This document shows positions 18,334 through 26,857 of a stretch of 64,000 bases of DNA, piece by piece. Numbering within the stretch: the first letter of the stretch is position 1; every line of letters begins with the position of its first letter. The translations under genes were made by a program, and so were the position numbers. Under the pieces are notes generated by a model. That model saw only the letters and a list, made by a program, of their open reading frames with translations, searched no databases and was not told the origin of the DNA. This stretch comes from DATDCY01 sp031406795 [NCBI: Candidatus Rokuibacteriota bacterium] (GTDB taxonomy: Bacteria > JAUVQV01), in the NCBI GenBank assembly GCA_031406795.1, contig JANOHV010000262.1, forward strand, positions 1 through 64,000. The letters are read 5' to 3'.

Positions 18334-19915
18334 CGCCGCCGCGCAGCTGCCCACGGCCGCGGCGGGGCGGCTCGTGCGCCTCTGGCGCTCGCCGGCCTTC
18401 CCGGCGGTTCTCCAGGCGGCGGCGCTCGCCGTGCTGATCGCGCTGATCGCGGCCGGCTGGGGCCGCACCGGGTTGCCCGGCAGCGGCGCCGCGGTGCCCC
18501 TGCTCTACACGAACCTCGCCGCTCTCGGCTTCTGGACGCTCTGGCTGATGAGCCTGATCCTGCTGCTGCCCGGCGTCGGGCGTCTCTGGTGCACGGTCTG
18601 CCCCGTCGGTTGGTGCAACGACCTCGCCTCGCGCGCCGGCGCGAAGGCCGACTACCCGCGGCGGCTGCAGCACCTGGGCCTGATGGCGCTGCTGCTGTTC
18701 GGCTTCAACGCCGCCGCGGAACTCTGGGCGCTGAACCGCTCGCCGGATGCGACCGCGAAGCTGCTGGCTCTCGCGCTCGCCGCAGCGGTCGTCGCCGGGC
18801 TGGCATTTCGCGGGCGCGTCTTCTGCCGCTACTGGTGCCCGGTCGGCGGGATGATCGCGCTGACCTCGCGCCTCGCGCCGGTGGAGGTCGCCGTCCGCGA
18901 CCTCGGCGTCTGCCGCCGTTGCGAGACCAAGGCCTGCTTCTTCGGCTCGACCCGCTGGCACCGGCTCTCCTGGGCGGCTTGGCACACCGTCTTCCCCCAC
19001 AAACGGCCGGGGTGTCCCGCGTACCTCTTCCCCCCCGAGGCGGCCCAGGGCCCGCACTGCCTGATGTGCACCGGCTGCATCAAGAACTGCCCGCACGACA
19101 ACGTCCGCTGGGGTTTGCGGCCCTTCGCGTCGGGGCTCTGGCCCGCCGCGGCGCGCGACCGGGGCGAGGCGCTGCTGCTGGTCGTGATGACGGGGCTGGT
19201 CTTCCACCGGCTGGCGCGGTTCTGGGGCGGGCTGCGCGCCGTCGTGGAGTGGCCGACGGAACTGCTGGCGGCCGCCGTCCCGTCGCTGCCGACGCTCGCG
19301 CTCAAGGGAGCGAACCTGCTCTGCGGCTTCGTGCTCTGGCCGCTCGCGTTCTACCTCGTCCTCGGGGTCGTCGCCCGGGCGGCCGCGCAGATCAGCGTCG
19401 CGCCGTGGCCCGCGCCGGGGGAGGAGCCGGACGGGTTGCTCTACGATGTCGCCGAGGTCGACCGCGAGCAGCGCGGACGCGAGAGCGGCTGGGCGGCGCG
19501 GCGACAGAGCGTCTGGGGCTTCATCGCGGTCTACGGGTATGCGTTCGTCCCGCTCGTCGCCGGGGCCTACGCGGCGTTCGCTCTCGTCAAACTCAACGAG
19601 AAGGCGGGCTACCTGCCGCTGGCGCTCGCCGATCCCGCCGGCGTGAAGACCTCGGTCGCGATCAACCAGCTGCGCCTGCTCTCCGGCCCGGAGAGCATCG
19701 TGGCGCTCGCGGTGGCGCGCTGGGGCGCGGTGGCGCTCGCCGCGGCCGGGCTCGCGATCGGGCTCTGGTCCGCCGGGCGCATCGGCGCGCGGGCCTACGG
19801 CGAGGCCACGCCGGCGGCGCGTCGCGGCGCCGCGGTCTTTCGTGTCGGGCTGCTCGCGCTTGGCACGCTGCTGCTGCTCTGCTTGCGGGCCTGGCTGTTC
19901 CGCGGCGGGCGCTGA
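18296..19915 (+). CDS. Membrane polyferredoxin (NosR/NapH-like 4Fe-4S protein)
   Basis: 539 residues with about nine membrane helices. Cysteine motifs are CTVCPVGWC near residue 100, CRYWCPVGG near 180, CRRCETKAC near 205 and CLMCTGCIKNCP near 255, which can bind two or more 4Fe-4S clusters plus the paired CxxxCP motifs of the NapH/NosR group. It should pass electrons across or along the inner membrane. No NosZ, Nap or other terminal reductase gene is in the window, so the partner is unknown. The start overlaps the HEAT gene by 38 bases, a sign of coupled translation. Confidence 0.8.
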   Translation: MGRTSPPTASTASAAAQLPTAAAGRLVRLWRSPAFPAVLQAAALAVLIALIAAGWGRTGLPGSGAAVPLLYTNLAALGFWTLWLMSLILLLPGVGRLWCTVCPVGWCNDLASRAGAKADYPRRLQHLGLMALLLFGFNAAAELWALNRSPDATAKLLALALAAAVVAGLAFRGRVFCRYWCPVGGMIALTSRLAPVEVAVRDLGVCRRCETKACFFGSTRWHRLSWAAWHTVFPHKRPGCPAYLFPPEAAQGPHCLMCTGCIKNCPHDNVRWGLRPFASGLWPAAARDRGEALLLVVMTGLVFHRLARFWGGLRAVVEWPTELLAAAVPSLPTLALKGANLLCGFVLWPLAFYLVLGVVARAAAQISVAPWPAPGEEPDGLLYDVAEVDREQRGRESGWAARRQSVWGFIAVYGYAFVPLVAGAYAAFALVKLNEKAGYLPLALADPAGVKTSVAINQLRLLSGPESIVALAVARWGAVALAAAGLAIGLWSAGRIGARAYGEATPAARRGAAVFRVGLLALGTLLLLCLRAWLFRGGR

Positions 19916-19937
19916 CGATGGGGGAGGTGGGCCTGCC

Positions 19938-21071
19938 ATGAGGTGCGGCGTGCTGTCGGGGACGGCTGTCCGGGCGGCGCTCTTCTGCCTGCTCTATGCG
20001 GCCGCCGGCCCGCGTGAGGCGCTCGGACAGGCGGCGGCCGAGAAGGCGCCCGGGACCGCGCGTCTCTTCGGAAAGATCACCCGGGACACGCGCGGCGTGG
20101 CCGGTGCCCGCGTGCTGGCGTACGCCTCGTTCGCCGATCTGCTCGCCTTTCGCAGCGCCGCCGTCTCGGCGCCTTCCGGCGCGGACGGCAGCTATCAGCT
20201 TTCGCTCCCGGCGGGAACCTACCAGCTCGTGGCCCGCGCGCAGGACGGGCCGCCCGACGGGCCGGTGCCGGTCGGGGGACTCCACGCATTCCACGGCTCC
20301 AACCCGTTCACCCTGTCCCCGGACAGTTCGACCGGAGTCAATTTTTCGCTGGCTCGCAAGACGGCCGAGCCGGTCGTCAGGACGGCGGCCGACCCGGGTT
20401 CGGGGACGCTCGGCGGCGTCGTGACCTCGGAGGGCGCCGGAGTCGCCGGGGTCCAGGTCAAGCTCTACCTCGACCCGGAGAGCGCGTTTCGGGGCATGGG
20501 CTACGCCGCGGCCCCGCCGACCGACGAGCGCGGCGTGTTCAGCTTCGATTACCTGCCGCAGAGCGCTTACTACGTGGTCGCCCGCAAGCGGGCGGGGGGA
20601 GGGCCGGGTCCGCTCGTCGAAGGCGATTTCTACGGCTACTACCCCGACAACCCGGTGCAGGTGCGGGGCGGGACCGCCGTCGAGATCGCGCTGGAGCTCG
20701 TGACCCGGGGCCGCGAGGTCGGGACCGCCGACGGACGGCCCCACCCGTCGGAGACCCGCATCGCGGGCCGCATCACGGATGCCGCGGGGGGGGTCGTTCG
20801 GGGCGTCTACGCCTTCGCGTACGAGGAGAAGGTCATGGCCCACAAGAAACCGGCGTTCATCTCGCCGGAGGTCGACGACCAGGGCCGCTATGTCATCCAC
20901 CTGTCGCGGCCGGGCACCTTCTACGTCGGCGCGCGCTCGGCCTACGGCGACTCCCCCGGCCGGGGGGAGTGGTACGGGCGCTATGACGGGACGAGCGATC
21001 ACGGGGTGACGGTCGCGGCGGGCGCGAGTGCGGAGGGGATCGACATCCGTGTCGAGCGCATTCTGCCGTGA
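19938..21071 (+). CDS. CRLP protein 2, exported, three regulatory-like domains
   Basis: 377 residues with a Sec signal peptide ending near ALGQAAA; no lipobox. Three carboxypeptidase-regulatory-like beta-sandwich domains follow. The middle one has FRGMGYAAAPPTDERGVFSF and then GPLVEGDFYGYYPDNPV; the last has KKPAFISPEVDDQGRYV and GEWYGRYDGTSDHGV. The same blocks occur in the paralogs at 21915, 56809 and 61279. Ribosome site GGGAGG lies nine to ten bases before ATG 19938. It is followed after seven bases by a beta-helix gene, the same pairing as 56809/57885. Structural or ligand-binding surface protein. Confidence 0.75.
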   Translation: MRCGVLSGTAVRAALFCLLYAAAGPREALGQAAAEKAPGTARLFGKITRDTRGVAGARVLAYASFADLLAFRSAAVSAPSGADGSYQLSLPAGTYQLVARAQDGPPDGPVPVGGLHAFHGSNPFTLSPDSSTGVNFSLARKTAEPVVRTAADPGSGTLGGVVTSEGAGVAGVQVKLYLDPESAFRGMGYAAAPPTDERGVFSFDYLPQSAYYVVARKRAGGGPGPLVEGDFYGYYPDNPVQVRGGTAVEIALELVTRGREVGTADGRPHPSETRIAGRITDAAGGVVRGVYAFAYEEKVMAHKKPAFISPEVDDQGRYVIHLSRPGTFYVGARSAYGDSPGRGEWYGRYDGTSDHGVTVAAGASAEGIDIRVERILP

Positions 21072-21078
21072 GCGGCTG

Positions 21079-21930
21079 ATGCGCGCCGCGCGCCGGGGCC
21101 TGTTGCCGGCCGTCCTCGCGGCCGGTCTGCTTCCCGCGGCGGCCGCCGCCGGGGAGCTCGTCGTCCGCGGCGGCGTCGCGGCGGACGAGACCTGGGACGG
21201 AGCGGTGACCGTCGTCGGCCAGGTCGTCGTCAGAAAAGGGGTGACCCTGACGATCCGGCCGGGGACGACGGTGCGCTTCGCGTGGAGCGACGAGGACGGC
21301 AACGGCATCGGCGACGGGGAACTCGCCGTCGAGGGGCGCCTGGTCGCCCGCGGCACCCGGGAGCAGCCGATCACGTTCACGTCCGCGCGGGAGCAGCCGG
21401 CGCCCAAGGACTGGACCTACGTGATCATCAGCACGAGCCGCGAGAGCCTCATGGAACGCTGCATCTTCGAGTACGGCTTCACCGGGCTGCAGGTGCACCT
21501 GTCGTCGGCAACGGTGCGCAATTGCCGCTTCCGACGCAACTTCGAGGCGCTGCGGTTTTCGACCTCCGAGATCCTCGTGGAACGCAACGAGATCGCGGAG
21601 AACACCTACGGCATACGCTACGAGTCCCGGGGCTCGAGCGGCAGTATCACCCGCAACACCATCTCCCAGAACGAGTACGGCTTCTTCCCGGTCGTCAAGA
21701 ACGCGGCAGGGGTGCGGATTTTCGAGAACAACGTCGTCAACCGCGAGTACAATGTCAAGATGGGCGCCGAGCAGCGAGAGGACCTCGATTTCAGCGCAAA
21801 CTGGTGGGGCACCACCGTCCCGGAGGAGATCGCGGCAGGATTCTTCGACGGGCGGCGGGAAGCGTCGATCGGCCGGGTGCTTTTCGAGCCGTTCCTGGAC
21901 AAGGCGGTCGTGCCGTGCGGACCCTTCTGA
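21079..21930 (+). CDS. Right-handed beta-helix protein, exported
   Basis: 283 residues with a signal peptide (LLPAVLAAGLLPAAAAAG). The mature part opens with DETWDGAVTVVGQVVVRKG and LTIRPGTTVRF, then short parallel-beta-helix rungs (VERNEIAENTYGIRYES, GSITRNTISQNEYGFF, VRIFENNVVNREYN) typical of NosD/CASH-type folds, and ends with NWWGTTVPEEI. This opening and the NWWGT/NWFGT ending recur in the lipoprotein at 57885. Beta-helix proteins bind polysaccharide or act as scaffolds. No catalytic residues can be assigned. Overlaps the next gene by 16 bases. Confidence 0.75.
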   Translation: MRAARRGLLPAVLAAGLLPAAAAAGELVVRGGVAADETWDGAVTVVGQVVVRKGVTLTIRPGTTVRFAWSDEDGNGIGDGELAVEGRLVARGTREQPITFTSAREQPAPKDWTYVIISTSRESLMERCIFEYGFTGLQVHLSSATVRNCRFRRNFEALRFSTSEILVERNEIAENTYGIRYESRGSSGSITRNTISQNEYGFFPVVKNAAGVRIFENNVVNREYNVKMGAEQREDLDFSANWWGTTVPEEIAAGFFDGRREASIGRVLFEPFLDKAVVPCGPF

Positions 21931-23018
21931 TAGGTCTGGCAGTTTCCGTGGCGGTTGCGCTCTGGCAGCCGGCAGCTGCCGTGTCTGCGACCCACCCCGC
22001 CGGCCCGCTGCCGGCCCCGCTGCCCGGGGTCGTCGGACCCGGGGTCGAGGGACTGGCGGCGCTGCGCGGCGAGTTCGTCCCCGGCGTGGTCGTGCTCGCC
22101 TTCACCGAGCCGGGACCGGGGCCGAAGGCCGTCCCGCTCGCGGTGTCGGGAGAGACCGACGAGAGCGGCCGCTACCGGCTTGCCCTCAAGCCGGGCAGCT
22201 ACTACCTCGTCGCGGTGAAGTCTGCCGGGGCGCCGTGGCCGTTTTCGGGAAAGAAGGGCGACCTGTTCTGCTACTACCTCGGCAATCCGATCGTCGTCGA
22301 GCCCGGGAAGATGACGCGGGTCGGCTTCAACATGGTCCGGGTCGGCGAGATGCAGGCGCCGATCGCGGGCGAGGGCGCCGGGATCGCCGGACAGGTGCTC
22401 TTCGAGGACAAGCCGCTCGGCCGCGCCTACGTCCACGTGTACAGCGACGCCGGCACGAATTTCCGCGGGATGGGCCTGGCGTCCGTCCCCACCGGCGAAG
22501 ATGGGCGCTTCCGGATCAAGCTGCCGCCGGGCAGCTATTACGTGCTCGCGAGGAAGCGCCAGGGCGGCGGGATGTACGGCCCGCCGGGCAAGGACGACTA
22601 CATCGGTTATCTGCCGGGAAATCCCGTCACGGTGCGCCCGGGGGTGTTCTCGCCGCTGCGGTTGGAGGCCACGACCCGGGTCGATTTGCTCGAGGAGATC
22701 TGGTTCACCGAAGGGGCGAGCGCGGGGTGGTTCGAAGGGAGCGTGACCGATCCCGCGGGGAAGCCGGCCGCCGGTCTGTACGTGCTGTTCTACACCGACG
22801 CGGCGATGACCGGGACGCCGGCTTTCGTCGCCGGCCCGACCGACGCGAAGGGGCACTTCAAAGTCCGCGCCGCCGCGGGAAAGTTCCACCTGCTCGCCCG
22901 CTCGAACCTCGGGGGGCCGCTCGAGGCCGGGGAGTGGTTCGGCAAAGCCATCCTTGCCGGCGGCACCGCACCGGCGGAGGGGATCCGGATCGGCGTTTCG
23001 CGCTTCACCGGCAAGTGA
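21915..23018 (+). CDS. CRLP protein 3, exported, three regulatory-like domains
   Basis: 367 residues starting at GTG 21915, inside the end of the beta-helix gene. A signal peptide (RTLLIGLAVSVAVALWQP) precedes three carboxypeptidase-regulatory-like domains. Diagnostic blocks are ESGRYRLALKPGSYYLVAVK, FRGMGLASVPTGEDGRFRIK, GPPGKDDYIGYLPGNPV and, near the end, GTPAFVAGPTDAKGHFKV with GEWFGKAI. It is the closest relative in layout of CRLP 2. Part of the repeating CRLP plus beta-helix module; ligand unknown. Confidence 0.75.
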   Translation: MRTLLIGLAVSVAVALWQPAAAVSATHPAGPLPAPLPGVVGPGVEGLAALRGEFVPGVVVLAFTEPGPGPKAVPLAVSGETDESGRYRLALKPGSYYLVAVKSAGAPWPFSGKKGDLFCYYLGNPIVVEPGKMTRVGFNMVRVGEMQAPIAGEGAGIAGQVLFEDKPLGRAYVHVYSDAGTNFRGMGLASVPTGEDGRFRIKLPPGSYYVLARKRQGGGMYGPPGKDDYIGYLPGNPVTVRPGVFSPLRLEATTRVDLLEEIWFTEGASAGWFEGSVTDPAGKPAAGLYVLFYTDAAMTGTPAFVAGPTDAKGHFKVRAAAGKFHLLARSNLGGPLEAGEWFGKAILAGGTAPAEGIRIGVSRFTGK

Positions 23019-23039
23019 ACCACCGATGATGGTTCGCCC

Positions 23040-24092
23040 GTGAAGCACGGCCGCGGTGCCCTCGCGGCGCTGGGAATGATCGTTGCCTTCTCTGCCGGTC
23101 TCGCGGCGGGGCGGCTGATCGAGTTCGGGGAGACGCCTCAGAACGGCGAGGATTTCCAGATTCGGGAAGGCCGGCAGGGATACACGAACCCGCTGCTGGA
23201 GTGCGAGATCGCCAACGAGCGGCTCGTCGCGCCGCTGCGGCCGTTCGGCAGCCGGCTGAGGGAGCTGGTAGCGTCTCTCGAGCAGGACGAGCGGACCGCC
23301 AGGGTGGCCGTCTACTTCCGCGACCTGAACAACGGGCCCTGGGTCGGGCATCGCGAGAAGCGGCCCCACGCACCCGCCAGCCTGGCCAAGGTGCCGATCG
23401 TGATTGCCGGCTTCCGCCAGGCCGAAATCGATCCGGGCTTCCTCTCCCGCGGGATGGTGTACGAAGGGAGCGAATCGGAGCGGGAGCCCGGTTTCCTGAA
23501 CCCGGAATCGAATCTGCAGCGGGGAAGGACCTACACCGTCAACGAGTTGCTGCTGCAGATCGCCAAGTACTCGGACAACGCCGCTGCGCAGTTGCTGCAG
23601 CAGGCGATTCCCCCGCGGCTGCTGCAGAAGGTCTATTTCGATCTCGGCATCGACCCGGAGCGCCTGAAGGACCCGCAGTTCGCGCTCTCGCCGAAAGAGT
23701 ACGGCGCGTTCTTCCGGGTCCTGTACAACGCGAGCTACCTGAGCCGGGAGTTTTCCGAGCGGGCCCTGAGCTACTTCGACCAGAGCACGTTCGAACTCGG
23801 TCTTGTCGCCGGGGTCCCGGCGGGGCTTCCCGTGGCGCACAAGTTCGGTGTCTGGGAGGATCCGGCGCCCGGTTCGCGCCCCCCGCTTCAACTCCACGAC
23901 TGCGGCATCGTCTATCACCCGCGTCGCCCCTACCTGCTGTGCGTGATGACAACAGGGGAAAACTACGTGCAGATGGCGTCGGCCATAGCCGCCGTCTCCC
24001 GCTTCGTCTACGGGGAGGTCGACAGCGATCCGCGGCGGCCCGGCGAGAGGGCCGGGCTGCCGGACGGTGCGGACACCGTTGGTGGTCGGTAA
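23040..24092 (+). CDS. Beta-lactamase-fold serine hydrolase, membrane anchored
   Basis: 350 residues starting GTG 23040. A signal or anchor helix (LGMIVAFSAGLAAG) is followed by a class A beta-lactamase/transpeptidase-like domain with all three motifs: SxxK as SLAK (Ser114, Lys117), SDN at 178-180 and HKFG at 267-270 in place of KTG. This is the PF13354-type serine hydrolase family, which includes peptidases and beta-lactamase-like proteins of unclear substrate. It closes the envelope gene run, 21 bases after CRLP 3. Cell-wall or peptide hydrolysis outside the cytoplasm is the likely job; antibiotic resistance cannot be inferred. Confidence 0.8.
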   Translation: MKHGRGALAALGMIVAFSAGLAAGRLIEFGETPQNGEDFQIREGRQGYTNPLLECEIANERLVAPLRPFGSRLRELVASLEQDERTARVAVYFRDLNNGPWVGHREKRPHAPASLAKVPIVIAGFRQAEIDPGFLSRGMVYEGSESEREPGFLNPESNLQRGRTYTVNELLLQIAKYSDNAAAQLLQQAIPPRLLQKVYFDLGIDPERLKDPQFALSPKEYGAFFRVLYNASYLSREFSERALSYFDQSTFELGLVAGVPAGLPVAHKFGVWEDPAPGSRPPLQLHDCGIVYHPRRPYLLCVMTTGENYVQMASAIAAVSRFVYGEVDSDPRRPGERAGLPDGADTVGGR

Positions 24093-24152
24093 CGGGTCGC
24101 GGGAATCGGCCGGCGCACTATTTCGTGGCGGCACCGCGGGCGAGCCCGGGGG

Positions 24153-25928
24153 TCAGGGCCCGCCCCGCTTCGCCAGACCGGCCGCGAGTTGTGCCTTGGC
24201 CACAGCGAGGTGCTCGCGGATCGACGGGTTCCCCGGTTCAAGCGCCGCCGCCTTCTCGAGGAGCGGCACGGCCTCCCAAGCTCGTCCGGTCCGGGCGAGC
24301 GCTACTCCCAGCGCATCCAGCGTGCGCGAATTCCCCGGCTCGAGCAGCAGCGACTCGCGGTAGGCGCCGATCGCCTCGGCAGGGCGGCCGAGCCGCTCGA
24401 GCGACCTGCCGCGAAGGCGGTACGGCGCGGGGTCGTCCCCGTCGCGGGCGCTGGCGTCGGCATACCAGGAGAGGGCCTCCTCGTGTCGCCCGAGATCCGA
24501 GAGCGCGCGGCCGAGGTTGAGATAGCCCTTTGCTGATTCGGGGGCCAGCCGGACCGTTTCTTCAAAGTGGGGCAGTGCGGCCCGGGCGTCCCCGCGCGCG
24601 AGAAGAGCGGTGCCGAGATTGTTGTGCGCGATCCGGTTGCCCGCAGTCACCTCGAGCGCCCGCGTGAACAGCGTCACGCCGTCGCGCCAGGTGGCAACTT
24701 GCCGCGCGGTGACGACACCGAGGCACCCGACGGCGACCAGGGACGCTGCGGCGAAGGCCGGCCCCAGTCGCCCCCGCCCTGCGATCTCTCCCAGCCCCCA
24801 GGCCGCGGCCACGAAAACGCCGACGAGCGGGAGATAGGTGTAGCGGTCGGCCATGGCCTGCACGCCGACCTGTACGATACCGATCACCGGCACGAGTGAC
24901 ACGAGGTACCAGAGCAGCCCCACGAGGATCCAGGGCCTTTGGCGGGACTGACGGATGCCGATTGCGGCCAGCGTGGACAACAGAGCCAACGAGACCACGA
25001 ATACGAGCGGCGGGTGCCCGTCCCAGGGGTATGGGTAGAAGACCGCGAGATCTTCGGGCCAGAGCGCCTTGCGCAGATAACCGGCCCAGGCGACAACCGC
25101 GTTGACGGCGCGCGCCGGCAGGGGAATACCCGTGGCGGCCAGCATCGCGCCGGCGCCGGCCTGCACCACCCAGGTGACGATCGCTGAAGCAACGGTGAGC
25201 ACCAGCAGGGGCGCTTTTTCGAGCCAGAGGCGCGCCGGCGGCAGAGAGCCGACGAGAGGGCCGGCTGCTCGCGCGGCGCCGGGCGTCGACGCCCACCGGC
25301 CGAGAGGCCACCAGTCGAGCATCAGCAGCAACAGCGGGAGCGTCAGCGGCATCGGCTTGGCCAGCAGCGCCAGCGCAAAGAGCAGCGGCGTCGCGAGCTT
25401 CGGAGCAACGCTGTCCGGGCGGCGCACGCCCCGGACGTACGCGAGGGCCGCCCCGAGAGCGAAGAGCGTCGAGAGCACGTCCTTTCTCTCAGCCGCCCAG
25501 GCGACGGACTCGACGTGCAGCGGGTGGACGGCGAAGAGAGCGGCAACGAGGGCGCTCGGCCAGAGCGCGCCGGTGAGGCCGCGCAGCAGCGCGAACAGCA
25601 GCACGGCGTTGACGCTGTGGAGCCCGAGACTGACCGCGTGGTGCGCTCCCGGGTTCAGGCCGAAGAGTCGCACGTCGATCTGATGCGAAATCCACGTGAG
25701 CGGGTGCCAATTCCCGCCCCGGGTCGTCGTGAAGGCCCACTTCAGCCCGGCGAGGCTCGGGCCGTTGGCGAGGTTGGGATTCGCCGTCAGGTACAGATCG
25801 TCGTCGTAATTGACGAACCCGTTGCGCAGGACCCCGCCGAGGGCGGCCCAAGTCAGCAGGACGAGAACGAGGGAAACCGTCCAACCGGATCGCCCGGCAG
25901 TCGAACGAGGCCTCGGGTCGCTGGTCAT
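24153..25928 (-). CDS. TPR-containing GT-C-like membrane protein
   Basis: 591 residues. About ten membrane helices fill the first 390 residues with the family blocks NYDDDLYLTANPNL, HPLTWISHQIDVRLFG, HPLHVESVAWAAERKDV and ADRYTYLPLVGV. The rest is TPR repeats (AHNNLGTALLARGDARAAL, GYLNLGRALSDLGRHEEAL, TLDALGVALARTG). Paralog of the proteins at 1, 7505 and 42457. Convergent with the serine hydrolase gene. ATG 25928 lies only about seven bases from a TTGACA/GAGAAT promoter, which would make the transcript leaderless; no Shine-Dalgarno sequence is visible in front of it. Confidence 0.85.
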   Translation of the reverse strand: MTSDPRPRSTAGRSGWTVSLVLVLLTWAALGGVLRNGFVNYDDDLYLTANPNLANGPSLAGLKWAFTTTRGGNWHPLTWISHQIDVRLFGLNPGAHHAVSLGLHSVNAVLLFALLRGLTGALWPSALVAALFAVHPLHVESVAWAAERKDVLSTLFALGAALAYVRGVRRPDSVAPKLATPLLFALALLAKPMPLTLPLLLLMLDWWPLGRWASTPGAARAAGPLVGSLPPARLWLEKAPLLVLTVASAIVTWVVQAGAGAMLAATGIPLPARAVNAVVAWAGYLRKALWPEDLAVFYPYPWDGHPPLVFVVSLALLSTLAAIGIRQSRQRPWILVGLLWYLVSLVPVIGIVQVGVQAMADRYTYLPLVGVFVAAAWGLGEIAGRGRLGPAFAAASLVAVGCLGVVTARQVATWRDGVTLFTRALEVTAGNRIAHNNLGTALLARGDARAALPHFEETVRLAPESAKGYLNLGRALSDLGRHEEALSWYADASARDGDDPAPYRLRGRSLERLGRPAEAIGAYRESLLLEPGNSRTLDALGVALARTGRAWEAVPLLEKAAALEPGNPSIREHLAVAKAQLAAGLAKRGGP

Positions 25929-25934
25929 CCGGGG

Positions 25935-25963
25935 ATTCTCGACGCGGGGGCCGGGGTTGTCAA
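25935..25963 (-). promoter_or_regulatory. Candidate sigma70 promoter for TPR gene at 25928
   Basis: Minus strand TTGACA (25963-25958), 17-base spacer, GAGAAT (25940-25935). The sequence matches the element in front of the paralog at 1859. The predicted transcription start falls on or next to ATG 25928. Confidence 0.5.
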
Positions 25964-26014
25964 CGACACCCGTGGCCACTGAGGGGACCAGGCGGGGTGC
26001 GTCGGTGGAGGGGC

Positions 26015-26043
26015 TTGACAATGATGCGGATTGGCGAAAAGAT
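26015..26043 (+). promoter_or_regulatory. Candidate sigma70 promoter for the 20-residue peptide operon
   Basis: A perfect TTGACA (26015-26020), 17-base spacer, then AAAGAT (26038-26043), a moderate -10. Transcription would start near 26050, leaving about 39 bases before the peptide start. It is divergent from the TPR promoter 52 bases away. Confidence 0.5.
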
Positions 26044-26088
26044 GGTGCCAGACGTGAAAAAAAACACCGTGGACAAGGAGGATGGCGC

Positions 26089-26151
26089 ATGCGCAAGGTC
26101 AAGTACGTGAAGCCCGGCGTGGTGGGCGGCTCCAGCGTTCACCCCTGCTGA
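26089..26151 (+). CDS. 20-residue peptide, candidate precursor of a modified peptide
   Basis: A 63-base gene encoding MRKVKYVKPG followed by VVGGSSVHPC and stop TGA. AAGGAGGA at 26075-26082 lies six bases before the ATG, the strongest ribosome site in this part of the window, and a TTGACA promoter lies upstream. The peptide has a basic first half, a GG, then SSVHPC with the only Cys at the very end. I do not recognise the family. The size, lack of a signal peptide and position in front of two U32 proteins and a permease fit a ribosomal precursor of a small modified product. A regulatory leader peptide is the main alternative, although it has no run of one amino acid that would suggest attenuation. 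Confidence 0.6.
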   Translation: MRKVKYVKPGVVGGSSVHPC

Positions 26152-26254
26152 GCCTGGTTTCGGTCGCGTTTTCCGGGCCGGCCCCCCGCGGTGTGCCGGC
26201 TCGTCTCACCTCATGAATTCTTCCGAGGCCCTCTCGGATGCGGAGGGCGCCATC

Positions 26255-26857
26255 GTGTCTCGTCTTCTGCGCCTCGTCGCCTCGCTCTGTTTCGGCGTCG
26301 TCGCGGTCGCGCTGTGTGCCGGCGGCAGCCTGGCGCACGGCGGTCCGCCGCTGCGTATCGGGGTGACGCCGGACCCCGTCGTTTCAGCCGTGGCTAGGCT
26401 CGCCCTGGTGCACCTGCGCGAGGGAGTCGGGTTCGCGGTCGACTGGCGCGAGTTCCCCGACGAAGCCGCGCTGCGGGCAGCTTTTGCCGGCGGCAAGCTC
26501 GACATCGCCGTCGCGCTGGCGGAGCCCGCACCTCCTGCACAGCCGCAGCCGGCAGCCGATTGCCCGCGCGAGACGCTTGCCGCTCTGGGCGAAGGCCTGG
26601 GCCGGCGCTGGGGCGGCGAGGCGTTTCTTCTCGGGTTCTCCGTCGGCCCGTCGGTCTGCGCCCGGCCGGCGCTGATCGTCTCTCGCGCCGTGTTGGAGGA
26701 CCTGCGCTTCGGCATCCTCCGGAAAGAGAGCGGGAGGATGGCGGCGCTCATCACGCGGGAGGACGTCGCCGCGGTCCGGGCCGCGGCCGGGAGCGGCGGC
26801 GAAAGAACGGCCACGGCTGCCGCGCGCGCGGCGCTGGCGACGAAGCCGAAACCGTGA
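26255..26857 (+). CDS. Small exported binding-protein-like protein
   Basis: 200 residues with a signal peptide (LLRLVASLCFGVVAVALC, cleaved near SLAHG). LRIGVTPDPVVSAVARLALV, then VDWREFPDEAALRAAFAGGK and LDIAVAL follow the pattern of the first lobe of periplasmic binding proteins of the OpuAC/glycine-betaine group, and SRAVLEDLRFGI with a basic tail resembles their end. It is shorter than usual (about 280 residues) and no ABC transporter is adjacent. A similar protein is encoded at 62411. Start GTG 26255 was chosen because GGAGGG lies seven bases upstream; ATG 26213 has no ribosome site. Four-base overlap with the next gene. Confidence 0.6.
   Translation: MSRLLRLVASLCFGVVAVALCAGGSLAHGGPPLRIGVTPDPVVSAVARLALVHLREGVGFAVDWREFPDEAALRAAFAGGKLDIAVALAEPAPPAQPQPAADCPRETLAALGEGLGRRWGGEAFLLGFSVGPSVCARPALIVSRAVLEDLRFGILRKESGRMAALITREDVAAVRAAAGSGGERTATAAARAALATKPKP

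Noticed and set aside
12435-21930. A nitrous-oxide (nos) gene cluster
   Set aside because: NosR-like polyferredoxins and a NosD-like beta-helix are present, but there is no NosZ, NosL, or NosFY, and the CRLP genes do not belong to nos loci.
26213-26254. ATG 26213 as start of the binding-protein-like gene
   Set aside because: It has no ribosome site and would put 14 polar, acidic residues before the signal peptide; GTG 26255 has GGAGGG seven bases upstream.
26149-26260. Selenocysteine read-through at the TGA ending the 20-residue peptide
   Set aside because: A weak stem (GCCTGG/CCGGGC) with GGTC follows, but the loop is too near the TGA for a bacterial SECIS and the downstream frame shows no known selenoprotein motif.
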